From Hathewaya histolytica (GTDB taxonomy: Bacteria; Bacillota; Clostridia; Clostridiales; Clostridiaceae), in assembly GCF_901482605.1 (NCBI RefSeq), contig NZ_LR590481.1, positions 2,542,001-2,606,000 of the forward strand: a DNA stretch of 64,000 nt, given 5' to 3'. Positions 55,034 through 64,000 of this stretch are shown in pieces. Every line of letters begins with the position of its first letter. Position 1 is the stretch's first letter. Below the pieces are notes generated by a model. That model had not been told where the DNA came from, did not search any database, and saw only the letters and a program-made list of their open reading frames with translations. The position numbers and the translations under genes are program-made.

Positions 55034-56785
55034 GTGAGAAAAACTAAAGTATCAATATTAATATTAAACTTAATTGTTGCTTTAACTTTTACATCATGTA
55101 CAGTTAAAGATAAACCTGAAAATGTTTCTAAAAAGGCAACTACCACTCAAGAACAATCCCAATATAGCGATGATATGTTTAATGATAACGCTAGCAAAAA
55201 ATCAAATAATCCTGAAGAAAAAAGTAAAACTGATAATTCTACTGATTCTACTAAGCAAAACGAAACTGCCAAAGCTCCTTCCACATCAGATAATAAAGAT
55301 AACTCTAAAAATATTGATAACTCTGATAAAAATATTCAATCTAAATCTGACAAGAACATAAAATCTACAAAAAGACAAAATAGTAAAACTACTTTAATCG
55401 CTCAAGTTGGTTCTAAATCAAAAGCAAAGGCTCAAACTAAGCCTACTAGTAAATCTCACAAAGAAAATTCAGGTGTTGTAATTAAAGATAATAAAACTAG
55501 TATGGCTAAGCTAGATATTAAAACTAAAACTAATAAAACAAAAAAAGACAATTCAAGTACTGTGACTAAAACTGATAAAGTAAAAGATAAAAAACCAGAT
55601 ACCCAAAATAAACCCGATAAAAAACATGAAACAAAGCCAACTACAGAAGTTAAACCTGATAAAAAGAACGAAAACAAGCCGACTACTGAAATTAAACCCG
55701 ATAAAAAGAACGAAGACAAACCAACTACTGAAACTAAACCTGATAAAAAGAACGAAGACAAACCAACTACTGAAACTAAACCTGATAAAAAGAATGAAGA
55801 CAAACCAACTACTGAAACTAAACCTGATAAAAAGAATGAAGACAAACCGACTACTGAAACTAAACCCGATAAAAAGAACGAAGACAAACCAACTACTGAA
55901 ACTAAACCTGATAAAAAGAATGAAGACAAGCCGACTACTGAAACTAAACCTGATAAAAAGAATGAAGACAAGCCAACTACTGAAACTAAACCTAGTGAAA
56001 CAAATCAAAATAATTCTCCTGTTAACTCCGAAAAAGATTTAGTAACTAGGATAGAATCTAATTTGACTTCTTATCCAGATAGATTAACTATTACCCTAGG
56101 AAAAGATTACTCTCCTAATGATTGGGATAAACTTAATGATATCGTTAAATCAATAATCTTTAACAGTAATAATTTCAACTATGGATTTAATAGTTGGGGT
56201 TGGGAAAGAATAGGCAATAAACTTACATTAAAACCTAACTATTCACTACCTAAAGCTAAACTTCAATCTCAAAATGAAGAAGTAACTATAAAGGTAGATA
56301 CTATAATTAATACAATAATAAAAAAAGGTATGAGTGAATTACAAAAAGAGAAAGCTATTCATGATTATATTGTTAATAATACAGTATATAACTATGCTAA
56401 TTTTAAAAATAATATATATGACCCTAATGATCACTCTGCTTATGGACCATTAATATTAGGAACTGCTGTTTGTGAAGGCTATGCAAAGGCTATGAATTTA
56501 TTACTTAACAAAGTAGGAATAGAATCATTTATGGTTACTGGTTTAGGTAACGGTGGCCCACATGCTTGGAACATAGTTAAAATTGATGGAAAATACTATA
56601 ATGTAGATAGCACATTTGATGATCCTGTAGGTGCAGGAAACGTATTAAGATATACTTATTTTAATAAATCAGATTCAGCTATTTCTTTCGATCATTCAAG
56701 AGATGATATGGGTGCAAAATTACCTAAGTGTACAGATACTAAATATGATAAATATACAGATTCTGATTGGTCAAAAATAAAATAA
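55034..56785 (+). CDS. Repeat-containing lipoprotein with transglutaminase-like domain
   Basis: A 583-residue exported lipoprotein. The signal peptide ends in a lipobox (TFTSC, Cys22). Residues 25-200 are a Lys/Ser/Thr/Asn-rich linker. Residues 201-328 hold eight copies of KPTTETKPDKKNED-type repeats plus a partial ninth. The C-terminus (about 390-583) is a transglutaminase-like domain with Cys480 (AVCEGYA), His510 (PHAWN) and Asp525 (NVDSTFDDP) in the order of the catalytic triad. The GTG start follows GGGGGA. The repeat arm likely spans the cell wall to display the domain (inference); the reaction could be crosslinking or proteolysis. Confidence 0.85.
   Translation: MRKTKVSILILNLIVALTFTSCTVKDKPENVSKKATTTQEQSQYSDDMFNDNASKKSNNPEEKSKTDNSTDSTKQNETAKAPSTSDNKDNSKNIDNSDKNIQSKSDKNIKSTKRQNSKTTLIAQVGSKSKAKAQTKPTSKSHKENSGVVIKDNKTSMAKLDIKTKTNKTKKDNSSTVTKTDKVKDKKPDTQNKPDKKHETKPTTEVKPDKKNENKPTTEIKPDKKNEDKPTTETKPDKKNEDKPTTETKPDKKNEDKPTTETKPDKKNEDKPTTETKPDKKNEDKPTTETKPDKKNEDKPTTETKPDKKNEDKPTTETKPSETNQNNSPVNSEKDLVTRIESNLTSYPDRLTITLGKDYSPNDWDKLNDIVKSIIFNSNNFNYGFNSWGWERIGNKLTLKPNYSLPKAKLQSQNEEVTIKVDTIINTIIKKGMSELQKEKAIHDYIVNNTVYNYANFKNNIYDPNDHSAYGPLILGTAVCEGYAKAMNLLLNKVGIESFMVTGLGNGGPHAWNIVKIDGKYYNVDSTFDDPVGAGNVLRYTYFNKSDSAISFDHSRDDMGAKLPKCTDTKYDKYTDSDWSKIK
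55634..55999 (+). repeat. Eight 42-bp tandem repeats plus a partial ninth
   Basis: Units at 55634, 55676, 55718, 55760, 55802, 55844, 55886 and 55928 each encode 14 residues; the ninth (55970) diverges after 10 codons. Units 4, 5 and 7 are identical at DNA level. Others differ mostly at third codon positions. The first two units differ in residue 6 (Val, Ile, then Thr). Confidence 0.95.
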
Positions 56786-56797
56786 TTATATAACAAC

Positions 56798-56838
56798 AAA
56801 AGTCTACTTAATATTTTTATAAATTTAAGTAGACTTTT
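56798..56838 (+). terminator. Terminator of the TGase-lipoprotein gene
   Basis: AAAAGTCTACTTA / TAAGTAGACTTTT stem then ATTATTT, 12 bp after the stop. Confidence 0.9.
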
Positions 56839-56953
56839 ATTATTTACTTAATATACAATTTTCCTGTATCTTTTAGCTTTTAATTCTAATAAATATAAAT
56901 CCCTAATTTAAATTATAATAATTAATTTTTTAATAGTTAACTATTGTCTTTTA

Positions 56954-57415
56954 CTATAATTGCTTCAATAAATTTACCATCTCTATAGCCGTTACTGCTG
57001 CATCATACCCCTTATTTCCAGCCTTAGTTCCAGCCCTTTCTATAGCTTGCTCAATTGTATCTGTGGTTAAAACTCCGAATACTACTGGTTTTTCAGATGC
57101 TAATGAAATAGCTGCAATCCCCTTAGATGCCTCAGCACAAACATAATCAAAATGTGGAGTTGAACCTTTAATAACTGCACCTAAACATATAACTGCATCA
57201 TACCTATCCTCCTTTACCATTTTCTTAGCCACTAATGGAATTTCAAAAGCTCCTGGTACCCATGCAATCTCTATGTTATTGCTACTAACACCATGCCTTT
57301 TTAATCCATCTAATGCTCCACCTAGTAACTTTGAAGAAATAAACTCATTAAATCTCCCAACTACAATACCAACTTTAATATCTTCCGCTATTAAATTTCC
57401 TTCAAATATTTTCAT
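56954..57415 (-). CDS. ribH: 6,7-dimethyl-8-ribityllumazine synthase
   Basis: A 153-residue enzyme that joins the ribitylaminouracil from RibD and a phosphatase with the four-carbon unit from RibBA. Motifs: [50 protein letters not shown] (catalytic His) and [16 protein letters not shown]. Last gene of ribDEBAH, 26 bp after ribBA, with GGGGGAG as ribosome site. Confidence 0.96.
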   Translation of the reverse strand: MKIFEGNLIAEDIKVGIVVGRFNEFISSKLLGGALDGLKRHGVSSNNIEIAWVPGAFEIPLVAKKMVKEDRYDAVICLGAVIKGSTPHFDYVCAEASKGIAAISLASEKPVVFGVLTTDTIEQAIERAGTKAGNKGYDAAVTAIEMVNLLKQL

Positions 57416-57441
57416 TTTTTACTCCCCCATATTGTATTAAT

Positions 57442-58635
57442 TTAATAAGATAACATATGATTTAATTTTTCTTTTTTAGTCTTTAAATAAAACTCATTGT
57501 TCTCATTATGATTTATTTGAATAGATACCCTCTCAACCACTTCTATACCATAGCCATTTAAATCATTAATTTTTCTAGGGTTATTCGTCATAAGTCTAAC
57601 CTTTTTAGCTCCTAAGTCCTTAAGCATTTGCGCAGCTATGTAATAGTCCCTCATATCTGCAGGAAATCCTAATTTAAGATTTGCCTCTACAGTATCAAGA
57701 CCTTGATCTTGTAATTCATAAGCCTTTAATTTATTGATAAGACCTATTCCTCTTCCTTCTTGCCTCATATATAATAAAATCCCACAACCTTCTTTAGATA
57801 TTTTCTTCATTGCTGCATCATATTGTGCCCCGCAGTCACATCTTTTAGATCCTAACACGTCTCCCGTTAAACACTCTGAATGTACTCTAGTTAGTATAGA
57901 ATCTCCAGATTTTATATCCCCTTTCACTAATGCCACATGATGTTCTCCATTCAACTTATTAATAAACCCATATAACTTAAAGTCACCGTATTTAGTTGGC
58001 ATTTTAGTCTCAACCACTCTTTCAATAAGCTTTTCTCTCTTTTTTCTATAGTTTACTAAATCAGCTATAGTAACAATTTTCAGATTATGAGCCTTGGCAA
58101 ATTTCATTAATTGTTTAGTCCTTGCCATAGTTCCATCCTCATTCATGATTTCACATATAACACCTGAAGGTTTTAATCCTGCAAGCTTAGCTAAATCCAC
58201 TGCTGCTTCCGTATGCCCAACTCTCTTTAATACCCCACCTTCTCTAGCTATTAATGGGAAAACATGACCTGGCCTTCTAAAATTTTGGCCATTACTATCT
58301 TCTAGCAACTTCTGTATTGTTAATGCTCTTTCAAAAGCTGAAATGCCTGTAGTTGTATCAATATGGTCAACAGAAACTGTAAAAGCTGTTTCATGATTAT
58401 CTGTATTATCTTCTACCATTGGATTAATATTTAACTTCTTAAGTATCCCTTCTTCCATAGGCATACATATAAGACCTCTACCATACCTCGCCATGAAGTT
58501 TATAGCTTCACCAGTAACCTTCTCTGCTGACATTAACAAGTCACCCTCATTTTCCCTATCTGGATCATCAATAACAATAACCATTTTTCCTTTCTTAATA
58601 TCATTTATTGCTTCCTCAATTGTATTAAACTCCAT
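57442..58635 (-). CDS. ribBA: Bifunctional DHBP synthase / GTP cyclohydrolase II
   Basis: A 397-residue fusion. Residues 1-200 are 3,4-dihydroxybutanone-phosphate synthase ([16 protein letters not shown] metal site; RPGHVFPL). Residues 200-397 are GTP cyclohydrolase II with the zinc cysteines in [20 protein letters not shown] and the catalytic block [17 protein letters not shown]. It supplies both starting branches of riboflavin synthesis. ATG after GGGGGAATAGAT, 18 bp past ribE. Confidence 0.97.
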   Translation of the reverse strand: MEFNTIEEAINDIKKGKMVIVIDDPDRENEGDLLMSAEKVTGEAINFMARYGRGLICMPMEEGILKKLNINPMVEDNTDNHETAFTVSVDHIDTTTGISAFERALTIQKLLEDSNGQNFRRPGHVFPLIAREGGVLKRVGHTEAAVDLAKLAGLKPSGVICEIMNEDGTMARTKQLMKFAKAHNLKIVTIADLVNYRKKREKLIERVVETKMPTKYGDFKLYGFINKLNGEHHVALVKGDIKSGDSILTRVHSECLTGDVLGSKRCDCGAQYDAAMKKISKEGCGILLYMRQEGRGIGLINKLKAYELQDQGLDTVEANLKLGFPADMRDYYIAAQMLKDLGAKKVRLMTNNPRKINDLNGYGIEVVERVSIQINHNENNEFYLKTKKEKLNHMLSY

Positions 58636-58653
58636 ATCTATTCCCCCTATTTA

Positions 58654-59310
58654 TTACATAAATCCATTATCCCTAAGAAAATCTTCACTTATAGGACTCT
58701 TATTTACATTACTTATATCCAAATCAAATTTTAATAATTTCTCCACATACTTTCCTATTACATCACATTCAAGATTAACTGTATCTCCTATATTCTTGGT
58801 AATTAGTGTTGTTTTTTCAGCAGTATGTGGAATTATAGAAACTTTAAAACATTCCTTATCAACATATGCTACTGTTAAGCTTATTCCATCTATAGCAATA
58901 CTCCCCTTTTCAACTACATACTTTAATATATTAATTGATGTTTTAATGGTAATCCAAATAGCATTATCTTCTCTCATAAATGAACTAATCTTCCCAATTC
59001 CGTCGATATGTCCACTAACCACATGTCCCCCAAATCTACTTTGAAGAATCATTGCCCTCTCTAAGTTAACCTTACTTCCAATATTAAGTTCACCTAAAGA
59101 ACTTCTTCTTAAAGTTTCTGGCATTACATCTACTGTAAATGTATCTTCACTTAAGTTTGTTACTGTAAGACATATACCATTGGTGCAAATACTATCCCCT
59201 AAACGTGTTTTTTCTAAGACAGTCTTAGCTTTTATTAATAAACTTGAAGACCTCTCACTATTCTTTATTCCTTTAACTACTCCTATTTCTTCAACTATCC
59301 CTGTAAACAC
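58654..59310 (-). CDS. ribE: Riboflavin synthase, alpha subunit
   Basis: A 218-residue enzyme with two lumazine-binding barrels. The N-terminus MFTGIVEEIGVV and GHVVSGHIDGIGKI are hallmarks; CTNGICLTV and IAIDGISLTV mark the two repeats. It dismutates two lumazines to riboflavin. The GTG start (59310) directly follows the ribD stop, with GGAGGGAGAG inside the end of ribD, so translation is coupled. Confidence 0.96.
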   Translation of the reverse strand: MFTGIVEEIGVVKGIKNSERSSSLLIKAKTVLEKTRLGDSICTNGICLTVTNLSEDTFTVDVMPETLRRSSLGELNIGSKVNLERAMILQSRFGGHVVSGHIDGIGKISSFMREDNAIWITIKTSINILKYVVEKGSIAIDGISLTVAYVDKECFKVSIIPHTAEKTTLITKNIGDTVNLECDVIGKYVEKLLKFDLDISNVNKSPISEDFLRDNGFM

Positions 59311-60408
59311 CTATACTCTCCCTCCTTCAATATAGCCTTCAAGTAATATATCTTCTCCGGTAAAACTTGAAGTGAGGTTTTTAACTTTATAGGCATCCTT
59401 TAATAAGGTTATACCTCTACCCCCTATAGAGGTTTTAGCTTTTTCTCCTCCGATTATCTTAGGTGCAATATAAATTTGTATCTTATCTACTATACATTCA
59501 TCTAAAGCTGAAAAGTTTAATGTAGATCCTCCTTCTAAAAGGATACTATCAATCCTTAACTCACCTAATTTAATCATTAAATCCTGTAAATCTACCCTTT
59601 CATACTTTGATTTAACGATTAGTACTTTCACACCTAAGTTTGTTAAAGTAGATAATTTACATTTATCAGCTTTTTCTGTAGTTGCAATAATTGTTTTAGC
59701 TTTATTGATACCTTGTAATACTTTTGATTCCATTGGTATTCTAAGATGACTATCCACAATTATTCTTATAGGGTTTATGGTATCTTTCACCCTGCATGTT
59801 AACTGAGGATTATCTTTTATAATTGTATCTATACCTACCATAATCCCGGAAACTTCACCTCTTAACTTATGGACATCTATTCTTGACTCCTCTCCAGTAA
59901 TCCACTTTGATTCTCCTGAAATAGTAGCTATTTTACTATCTAAAGACGTAGCAGTTTTTAATATAACAAAGGGTTTTTTATGAGTTATATACTTAATAAA
60001 TACTTCATTAAGTTTTATGCTCTCTTTCTCCAAAACCCCAACAACGACTTCTATTCCAGCTTCTTTAAGTTTTGTAATTCCCTTTCCCGAAACCATTGGA
60101 TTAGGATCGACCATACCTATTACAACCCTACTAATTTTCTTCTCTATAATTTTATCTACGCATGGTCCTGTTTTACCATAATGAAAACATGGCTCTAAAT
60201 TAACATACATAGTAGCTCCTGTTACATCATCAATAGCATTATTTATTGCATCTACTTCTGCATGAGCCTTTCCGTATTCCTTATGATAACCACTGGCAAT
60301 TATTCTATTGTCTTTTACAATTATTGCACCTACCATAGGGTTAGGGTTTACTTTACCTCTTCCCTTATTAGCTAGATCTAAAGCTATTTTCATATAATAC
60401 TCATCCAT
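59311..60408 (-). CDS. ribD: Bifunctional pyrimidine deaminase/reductase
   Basis: A 366-residue fusion. The N-terminal deaminase has the zinc site in KAHAEVDAI and EPCFHYGKTGPCVDKI. The C-terminal reductase has KTATSLDSKIAT, SKWITGEESRIDVHKLR and LLEGGSTLNFSALDE. The ATG at 60408 follows GGGGGTG; a longer frame (60435) is unlikely. First gene of the operon, controlled by the FMN riboswitch. Confidence 0.96.
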   Translation of the reverse strand: MDEYYMKIALDLANKGRGKVNPNPMVGAIIVKDNRIIASGYHKEYGKAHAEVDAINNAIDDVTGATMYVNLEPCFHYGKTGPCVDKIIEKKISRVVIGMVDPNPMVSGKGITKLKEAGIEVVVGVLEKESIKLNEVFIKYITHKKPFVILKTATSLDSKIATISGESKWITGEESRIDVHKLRGEVSGIMVGIDTIIKDNPQLTCRVKDTINPIRIIVDSHLRIPMESKVLQGINKAKTIIATTEKADKCKLSTLTNLGVKVLIVKSKYERVDLQDLMIKLGELRIDSILLEGGSTLNFSALDECIVDKIQIYIAPKIIGGEKAKTSIGGRGITLLKDAYKVKNLTSSFTGEDILLEGYIEGGRV

Positions 60409-60460
60409 ACACACACCCCCAAAATAATTACTCAATAACTCTTCAGATTATATGAAAAAA

Positions 60461-60485
60461 GCCCTGAGTTATATAAACTCAGAGC
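60461..60485 (-). terminator. Second rib leader terminator
   Basis: GCTCTGAGTT / AACTCAGGGC stem followed on the minus strand by TTTTTTC, 53 bp before ribD. Its 5' arm begins GCTCTGA like the first. Confidence 0.82.
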
Positions 60486-60590
60486 ATAAAGATATCCTAT
60501 AGGAAGTTACTTTCTTTAAGTAAACCATAGCTAATGTAGATTTTTAATAAGTATAAATTATATATAATAATTAGTAATATAAATTAAAAA

Positions 60591-60617
60591 GCTCTGAAAT
60601 ATAAACTATTTCAGAGC
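60591..60617 (-). terminator. First rib leader terminator
   Basis: GCTCTGAAATA / TATTTCAGAGC perfect stem followed by TTTTTAATTT, 54 bases after the FMN aptamer. Confidence 0.85.
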
Positions 60618-60670
60618 ACAATAAACTAAATATAATATAATTATATTTAAAATTACTACATTTTATATTT

Positions 60671-60778
60671 ATCTTCTTTCATCCAGACTATACTGTCGGC
60701 TTCGGAATCTAACCGAATCATACCTATATGGCTCGCGGGCTTTACCGCCGGTAGGGAATTTCACCCTGCCCTGAAGAT
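60671..60778 (-). ncRNA. FMN riboswitch (RFN element)
   Basis: The minus strand carries the conserved blocks in order: CAGGGCAGGGTGAAATTCCC, CCGGCGGTAAAGCCCGCGAG, a variable arm (GATTCGGT...ATTCCGAAG), CCGACAGTATAGTCTGGATG and the closing GAAAGAAGAT, which pairs with the starting ATCTTC as P1. It lies upstream of ribD. FMN binding should favour the terminator(s) that follow. Confidence 0.97.
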
Positions 60779-60798
60779 TTATTGAATTTTATGACTTT

Positions 60799-60827
60799 AT
60801 ATTATTACTTATTTAACCAGTTGTCAA
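60799..60827 (-). promoter_or_regulatory. Promoter of the rib operon
   Basis: Perfect TTGACA (60827-60822) and TAATAT (60804-60799) with a 17-bp spacer, about 20 bp upstream of the aptamer. Confidence 0.75.
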
Positions 60828-60938
60828 TATATTAAATCCAGAATAATGAAAATTATATTAAAATTACAACTTATATGCAGTATTATTCCCTATATACTAA
60901 TTAAATAAAAACTTCTATAATTTATTAAGTACTCCTTT

Positions 60939-61295
60939 CTAAAAAGGGAAGTAAGGATAAAAAGGATATGGTGGAGCAAAGTAAGGGTAAGGTAATAAGG
61001 ATAATGCAGCTAAAGTAGCAAATGGAAATCTTCTATGCCTAAATCGTCTAAATCTTCTTCTACCACGACGAGGATTTCCATATTGACGTTGGCGATCATA
61101 TTTATTTTCATCCTCTCGCTCCATCACATCCTCACCAACTAATACAATAATGTGATCCGTGTCTACTTTTACAATAATCCCATCAACTGTACTTCCATCC
61201 TTCATAGTTAAAATAGTGTGATAATGCATGCAACTTTTACATTTATCATGTAACGATTGCATATCTCTGTAATCATCATTTCCTTCTAAAGTCAT
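60939..61295 (-). CDS. Small protein with Sm-like segment, Arg-rich linker and aromatic tail
   Basis: A 118-residue protein of no family I can name. Residues 30-60 (HTILTMKDGSTVDGIIVKVDTDHIIVLVGEDV, about 25-56) have the beta pattern of a small Sm-like barrel, as in some spore-coat or RNA-binding proteins. A strongly basic linker follows (NPRRGRRRFRRFRHRRFPF). The last 25 residues are Pro/Tyr/Phe-rich. Two cysteines (DKCKSCMHYH) precede the barrel. The ATG at 61295 is 12 bases after AAAGGAG; an upstream ATG overlaps that site. Location unknown; a coat or envelope protein is possible. Confidence 0.7.
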   Translation of the reverse strand: MTLEGNDDYRDMQSLHDKCKSCMHYHTILTMKDGSTVDGIIVKVDTDHIIVLVGEDVMEREDENKYDRQRQYGNPRRGRRRFRRFRHRRFPFATLAALSLLPYPYFAPPYPFYPYFPF

Positions 61296-61484
61296 TTTTA
61301 AAACCATCTCCTTTCCAGTATCATGATATTCATTTTTAAGGAGATGTGTACCATTTTAATTGATAAATCTTTATATAAAATTCTACAAATAGTTTATCTA
61401 TTTTATTCGCTTCATAAGCTTATACTTTTATTCTTAATTCTATATCTTAACTTTATAAGACTTATTAAATTTTAAAAATTGAAG

Positions 61485-62960
61485 TTAAGTTCCACAATAA
61501 GTTCTGTACGGACAAGTTGATGGTTTAGGTAGTGTAGAGTAATATTCCTGTTCCTCAGAGTAAGAATATGGTTTTGAAAGAACATCTAAAAGCCTATCCA
61601 TTACACCATAATCTCCTTGTTTTACTGCAGCATCTAATGCTTCTTCTACCCTATGATTACGTGGGATTACTGCTGGATTACTACTTTTCATAAGCCTCTT
61701 TACATCATCTTTTGATTCTTCTTGTCTTGTTAGTCTATCCTGCCATAATTCATACCACTGATTAAACTCCTTCGTACCAAATAGCGCCATATACTCTATA
61801 TTGTCAAGAGTTAACGCACGGAAGGTATTGGTATAATCTGCTCCATACTTCTGCATGGTACTTAGAAGTCCTTCAATTAGGTATTCATCTGTAAGCTCTT
61901 CATTAAATATTCCAAGTTTTGCTCTCATTCCAGAAAGCCAATTATACTTATACAACTTAGTAAAACCTGAAATCTCATTCTGTGCTAGCTTGATAGCTTC
62001 ATCCTTATTATCATGCAACAAGGGTAATAGTGTTTCAGCAAACCTTGCAAGATTCCATGCGGCAATATTAGGTTGATTACCATAAGCATACCTACCATGA
62101 ATATCAATAGAACTAAATACAGTTGCAGTGTCATACACATCCATAAATGCACAAGGACCATAGTCAATTGTTTCTCCACTAATTGCCATATTATCAGTAT
62201 TCATTACTCCATGAATAAAACCGACTAATTGCCATTTTGCAATAAGCTCAGCTTGTTTCTTGATTACCTCCTGAAGCAAGAAAAGATGGGGATTCTCTTT
62301 ATGCTCTGTTCCTTCAAAATGTTTTTGTAAAGTATAATCAGCCAATGCCTTAAGCTCTTCAACTGTACCCCATTGTGAAGCGTATTGAAATGTACCAACA
62401 CGTATATGGCTTGAGGCTACACGAGTCAGTATTGCACCAGGTAGCTCAGTTTCCCGGATTATTTGCTCACCTGTTGTAACCACAGCTAAACTACGAGTAG
62501 TAGGAATACCTAATGCATTCATTGCCTCACTTATAATGTATTCTCTTAACATTGGACCTAGGGCTGCTTTCCCATCGCCTCCTCTTGAATATGCAGTTCT
62601 ACCTGAACCTTTAAGCTGAATATCAAATACTTCACCTTTTGGAGTCATATGCTCCCCCATGAGCATTGCTCTTCCATCACCTAACATGGTAAAATGACCG
62701 AATTGATGTCCTGCATATGCTTGAGCAAGAGGTTTGGCCTCTTCTGGTATCTTATTTCCTGCAAGTATATCTACTCCATCATTGCTTTGTAATGCCTTAT
62801 CACTTAGCCCTAAGGATTTTATTAAAGAATAATTTATTGCAACCAATTTGGGTGAGGGTACATGGCTTGGGCTCTGTCTAGTAAAAAACATTTTTGGAAG
62901 GCGAGCATAACTATTTTCAAAGTTAAATCCTGTTTCTGTTGTTAACTTTTCTTCTTTCAT
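61485..62960 (-). CDS. selO: SelO/YdiU family protein adenylyltransferase
   Basis: A 491-residue pseudokinase-fold enzyme that transfers AMP to protein hydroxyls. Motifs: [65 protein letters not shown] (active-site Asp residues), and the C-terminal CPYRTYCGT, the usual cysteine-containing end of bacterial members. Full length. The ATG follows AAAAGGAG. By eye it is somewhat richer in G+C than neighbours. Known members act in redox stress responses. Confidence 0.94.
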   Translation of the reverse strand: MKEEKLTTETGFNFENSYARLPKMFFTRQSPSHVPSPKLVAINYSLIKSLGLSDKALQSNDGVDILAGNKIPEEAKPLAQAYAGHQFGHFTMLGDGRAMLMGEHMTPKGEVFDIQLKGSGRTAYSRGGDGKAALGPMLREYIISEAMNALGIPTTRSLAVVTTGEQIIRETELPGAILTRVASSHIRVGTFQYASQWGTVEELKALADYTLQKHFEGTEHKENPHLFLLQEVIKKQAELIAKWQLVGFIHGVMNTDNMAISGETIDYGPCAFMDVYDTATVFSSIDIHGRYAYGNQPNIAAWNLARFAETLLPLLHDNKDEAIKLAQNEISGFTKLYKYNWLSGMRAKLGIFNEELTDEYLIEGLLSTMQKYGADYTNTFRALTLDNIEYMALFGTKEFNQWYELWQDRLTRQEESKDDVKRLMKSSNPAVIPRNHRVEEALDAAVKQGDYGVMDRLLDVLSKPYSYSEEQEYYSTLPKPSTCPYRTYCGT

Positions 62961-63195
62961 TGTATCTCCTTTTCTTCTTTTATTTTTTATATAGCTTTTT
63001 TAATTAAGAAAAATTCATATTTTTAGATATAAACTTCTATAATAACTTATCTCTTTTTAGTGTATACTTCTAAGAACTTATTATTCTCACCATATTTCCC
63101 CTTAGGCACTAACTCTTATAGTCTAATCTCTAAATTCTAACTATCCTTTAAGATCTAATTATATAAAATGCTTTTAAGTGTATTTATATAAAAAT

Positions 63196-63225
63196 AATGA
63201 AAGGCTAATAAAAGAGCCTTTCATT
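63196..63225. terminator. Bidirectional terminator
   Basis: AATGAAAGGCT / AGCCTTTCATT stem with ATTTTT on both sides, 9 bp beyond the potD-like stop. Confidence 0.85.
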
Positions 63226-63233
63226 ATTTTTCT

Positions 63234-64000
63234 TTAATTACTTGATTTTATGTTTACCCATGCATGATCATATAGTTTTTTAACTTCCTTAGGGAAATCA
63301 ACATATATTTCACATCTATCCATTATTTCTTTAGGCATATATGCATTAGGATTATTTCTAACTTCCTCTGGTTGTTTTAACCTTGCTTCTTTATTTGGAG
63401 TTGTATATCCTATTTCATCAGCTATTCTTAATGCACTTTCCTTATCACTTACAAAGTTTATGAACTTTTCAGCACCTTCAACATTTTTAGCATTACTAGG
63501 TATACATAAGCTATCAATCCAGAAATTTGCACCTTCCTTAGGTACTACATAAACTAAATTAGGATTTTCGTCTTGAAGATTTAAGCCTTCTCCAGACCAG
63601 ATCATATTTATATCAGATTCTCCTGCTGGAATCATTGTAGTTCCATTATCAACTCCATATATTGGATTTAATGATTTTCTTTGTTTTAATAATAGCTCTT
63701 TAGCTTCTTCAATTTCTTTTGGATTAGTTGAATTTAAAGAATATCCAAGTTTCTTTAAAGCTGCTCCCATAGTATCTCTATAGGTATCAAACATAAAGAC
63801 CTTACCTTTATATTTTTCATTCCACAGTATATCCCAACTATCTACTTTTTCTTTTACCACATTTTTATTATAAATAAGCCCCACTGTTCCAAACATATAA
63901 GGAACTGAATATTTATTACCTGGGTCTATTTCTAGGTTTAAGTAATCTTTATCCATTTGAGATATATTAGGTATATTATCTTTGTTTATCTTTTGAACAA
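63234..64000 (-). CDS. potD: Polyamine ABC transporter substrate-binding protein (5' end outside window)
   Basis: The last 255 residues of a periplasmic-type binding protein; the frame runs off the right edge with no start. Blocks typical of PotD: SVPYMFGTVGLIYNKNVV, VFMFDTYRDTMGAALKKLGYS, INMIWSGEGLNLQDENPNL, and GANFWIDSLCIPSNAKN. Full-length relatives have about 350 residues, so the N-terminal lipoprotein signal is missing. The remaining potABC genes should lie to the right, upstream. Spermidine/putrescine specificity is assigned by family. Confidence 0.88.
   Translation of the reverse strand, partial: VQKINKDNIPNISQMDKDYLNLEIDPGNKYSVPYMFGTVGLIYNKNVVKEKVDSWDILWNEKYKGKVFMFDTYRDTMGAALKKLGYSLNSTNPKEIEEAKELLLKQRKSLNPIYGVDNGTTMIPAGESDINMIWSGEGLNLQDENPNLVYVVPKEGANFWIDSLCIPSNAKNVEGAEKFINFVSDKESALRIADEIGYTTPNKEARLKQPEEVRNNPNAYMPKEIMDRCEIYVDFPKEVKKLYDHAWVNIKSSN

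Larger units (their letters stand above)
60409..60938. other. rib operon leader region
   Basis: Holds, reading toward ribD on the minus strand, promoter (60827-60799), FMN aptamer (60778-60671), terminator 1 (60617-60591), a spacer of about 100 bases with a short TTACTT/AAGTAA hairpin, and terminator 2 (60485-60461). The remaining part up to 60938 is A/T-rich with no feature I can support. Confidence 0.8.

Noticed and set aside
55634-55999. CRISPR-like array
   Set aside because: Units are contiguous without spacers and encode an in-frame peptide repeat.
55456-56042. Long open frames on the minus strand and another plus frame across the lipoprotein repeats
   Set aside because: The 42-bp unit is a multiple of three, so every frame without a stop in one unit stays open through all. 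They lack ribosome sites, and the antisense peptides are just repeats of SFFLSGLVSVVGL.

Overview
The window is A+T-rich, densely coded DNA with strong GGAGG-type ribosome sites, frequent TTG and GTG starts, and A/T-flanked hairpin terminators. Gene content points to a Clostridium sensu stricto-like anaerobic Firmicute: DUF3793 and DUF1836 proteins, a SUF operon in CDBSU order, split glycine dehydrogenase GcvPA/GcvPB, a YcbA/YcbB-type two-component pair, and an OPT transporter with a lone PqqD-like partner. I saw no rRNA, tRNA, CRISPR array or intact mobile element. It reads as chromosomal core with small accessory modules. The species cannot be fixed from sequence alone.

Layout. 1-3.2 kb: 3' part of a PTS IIC-type permease and a YcbA/YcbB-like two-component system. 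3.4-9.2 kb (minus): glyA, then the glycine cleavage operon gcvT-gcvH-gcvPA-gcvPB (no lpd, no recognisable glycine riboswitch). 9.6-13.9 kb (plus): VCBS/FG-GAP-repeat lipoprotein, OmpR-type regulator, sensor kinase and a membrane-anchored protein, probably one envelope-signalling unit. 14-20 kb (minus): a quinone-reductase-like flavoprotein and sufCDBSU with candidate iron or Fe-S operators. 20-39.8 kb: SWI2/SNF2 helicase, YbjQ, YjiH, BrnQ, creatininase, Fur-box-controlled DUF3793, DUF1836, hemolysin III, nitronate monooxygenase, ABC-F, DEAD-box helicase, zinc-ribbon protein, TopB and YfcC. 39.9-44.5 kb (minus): MazG-like protein and a MarR-ABC-ABC exporter operon. 44.7-54.7 kb: PqqD/OPT pair, azoreductase divergent from a CxxC-containing HxlR regulator, CarD-like regulator, exported PTP-type phytase, MATE pump, flavin reductase and aldehyde dehydrogenase. 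55-56.8 kb: lipoprotein with eight 42-bp repeats and a transglutaminase-like domain. 57-60.8 kb (minus): ribDEBAH behind an FMN riboswitch with two look-alike terminators. 60.9-64 kb: small Sm-like/Arg-rich protein, SelO, and the C-terminal part of a PotD-type binding protein.

Connections. GlyA and Gcv link serine, glycine and one-carbon folate metabolism. Suf, the DUF3793 gene and possibly the aldehyde dehydrogenase lie by Fur-like palindromes. Rib supplies FMN/FAD to a window rich in flavoproteins (azoreductase, quinone reductase, nitronate monooxygenase, flavin reductase). Several starts were moved downstream of the longest reading frame because that frame's first codons form the Shine-Dalgarno. 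The best leads for new biology are regulatory (tandem rib terminators, paired MarR boxes, suf control region, 21-bp-period repeats) and two modules of unclear function: the VCBS-lipoprotein signalling cluster and the PqqD/OPT pair.
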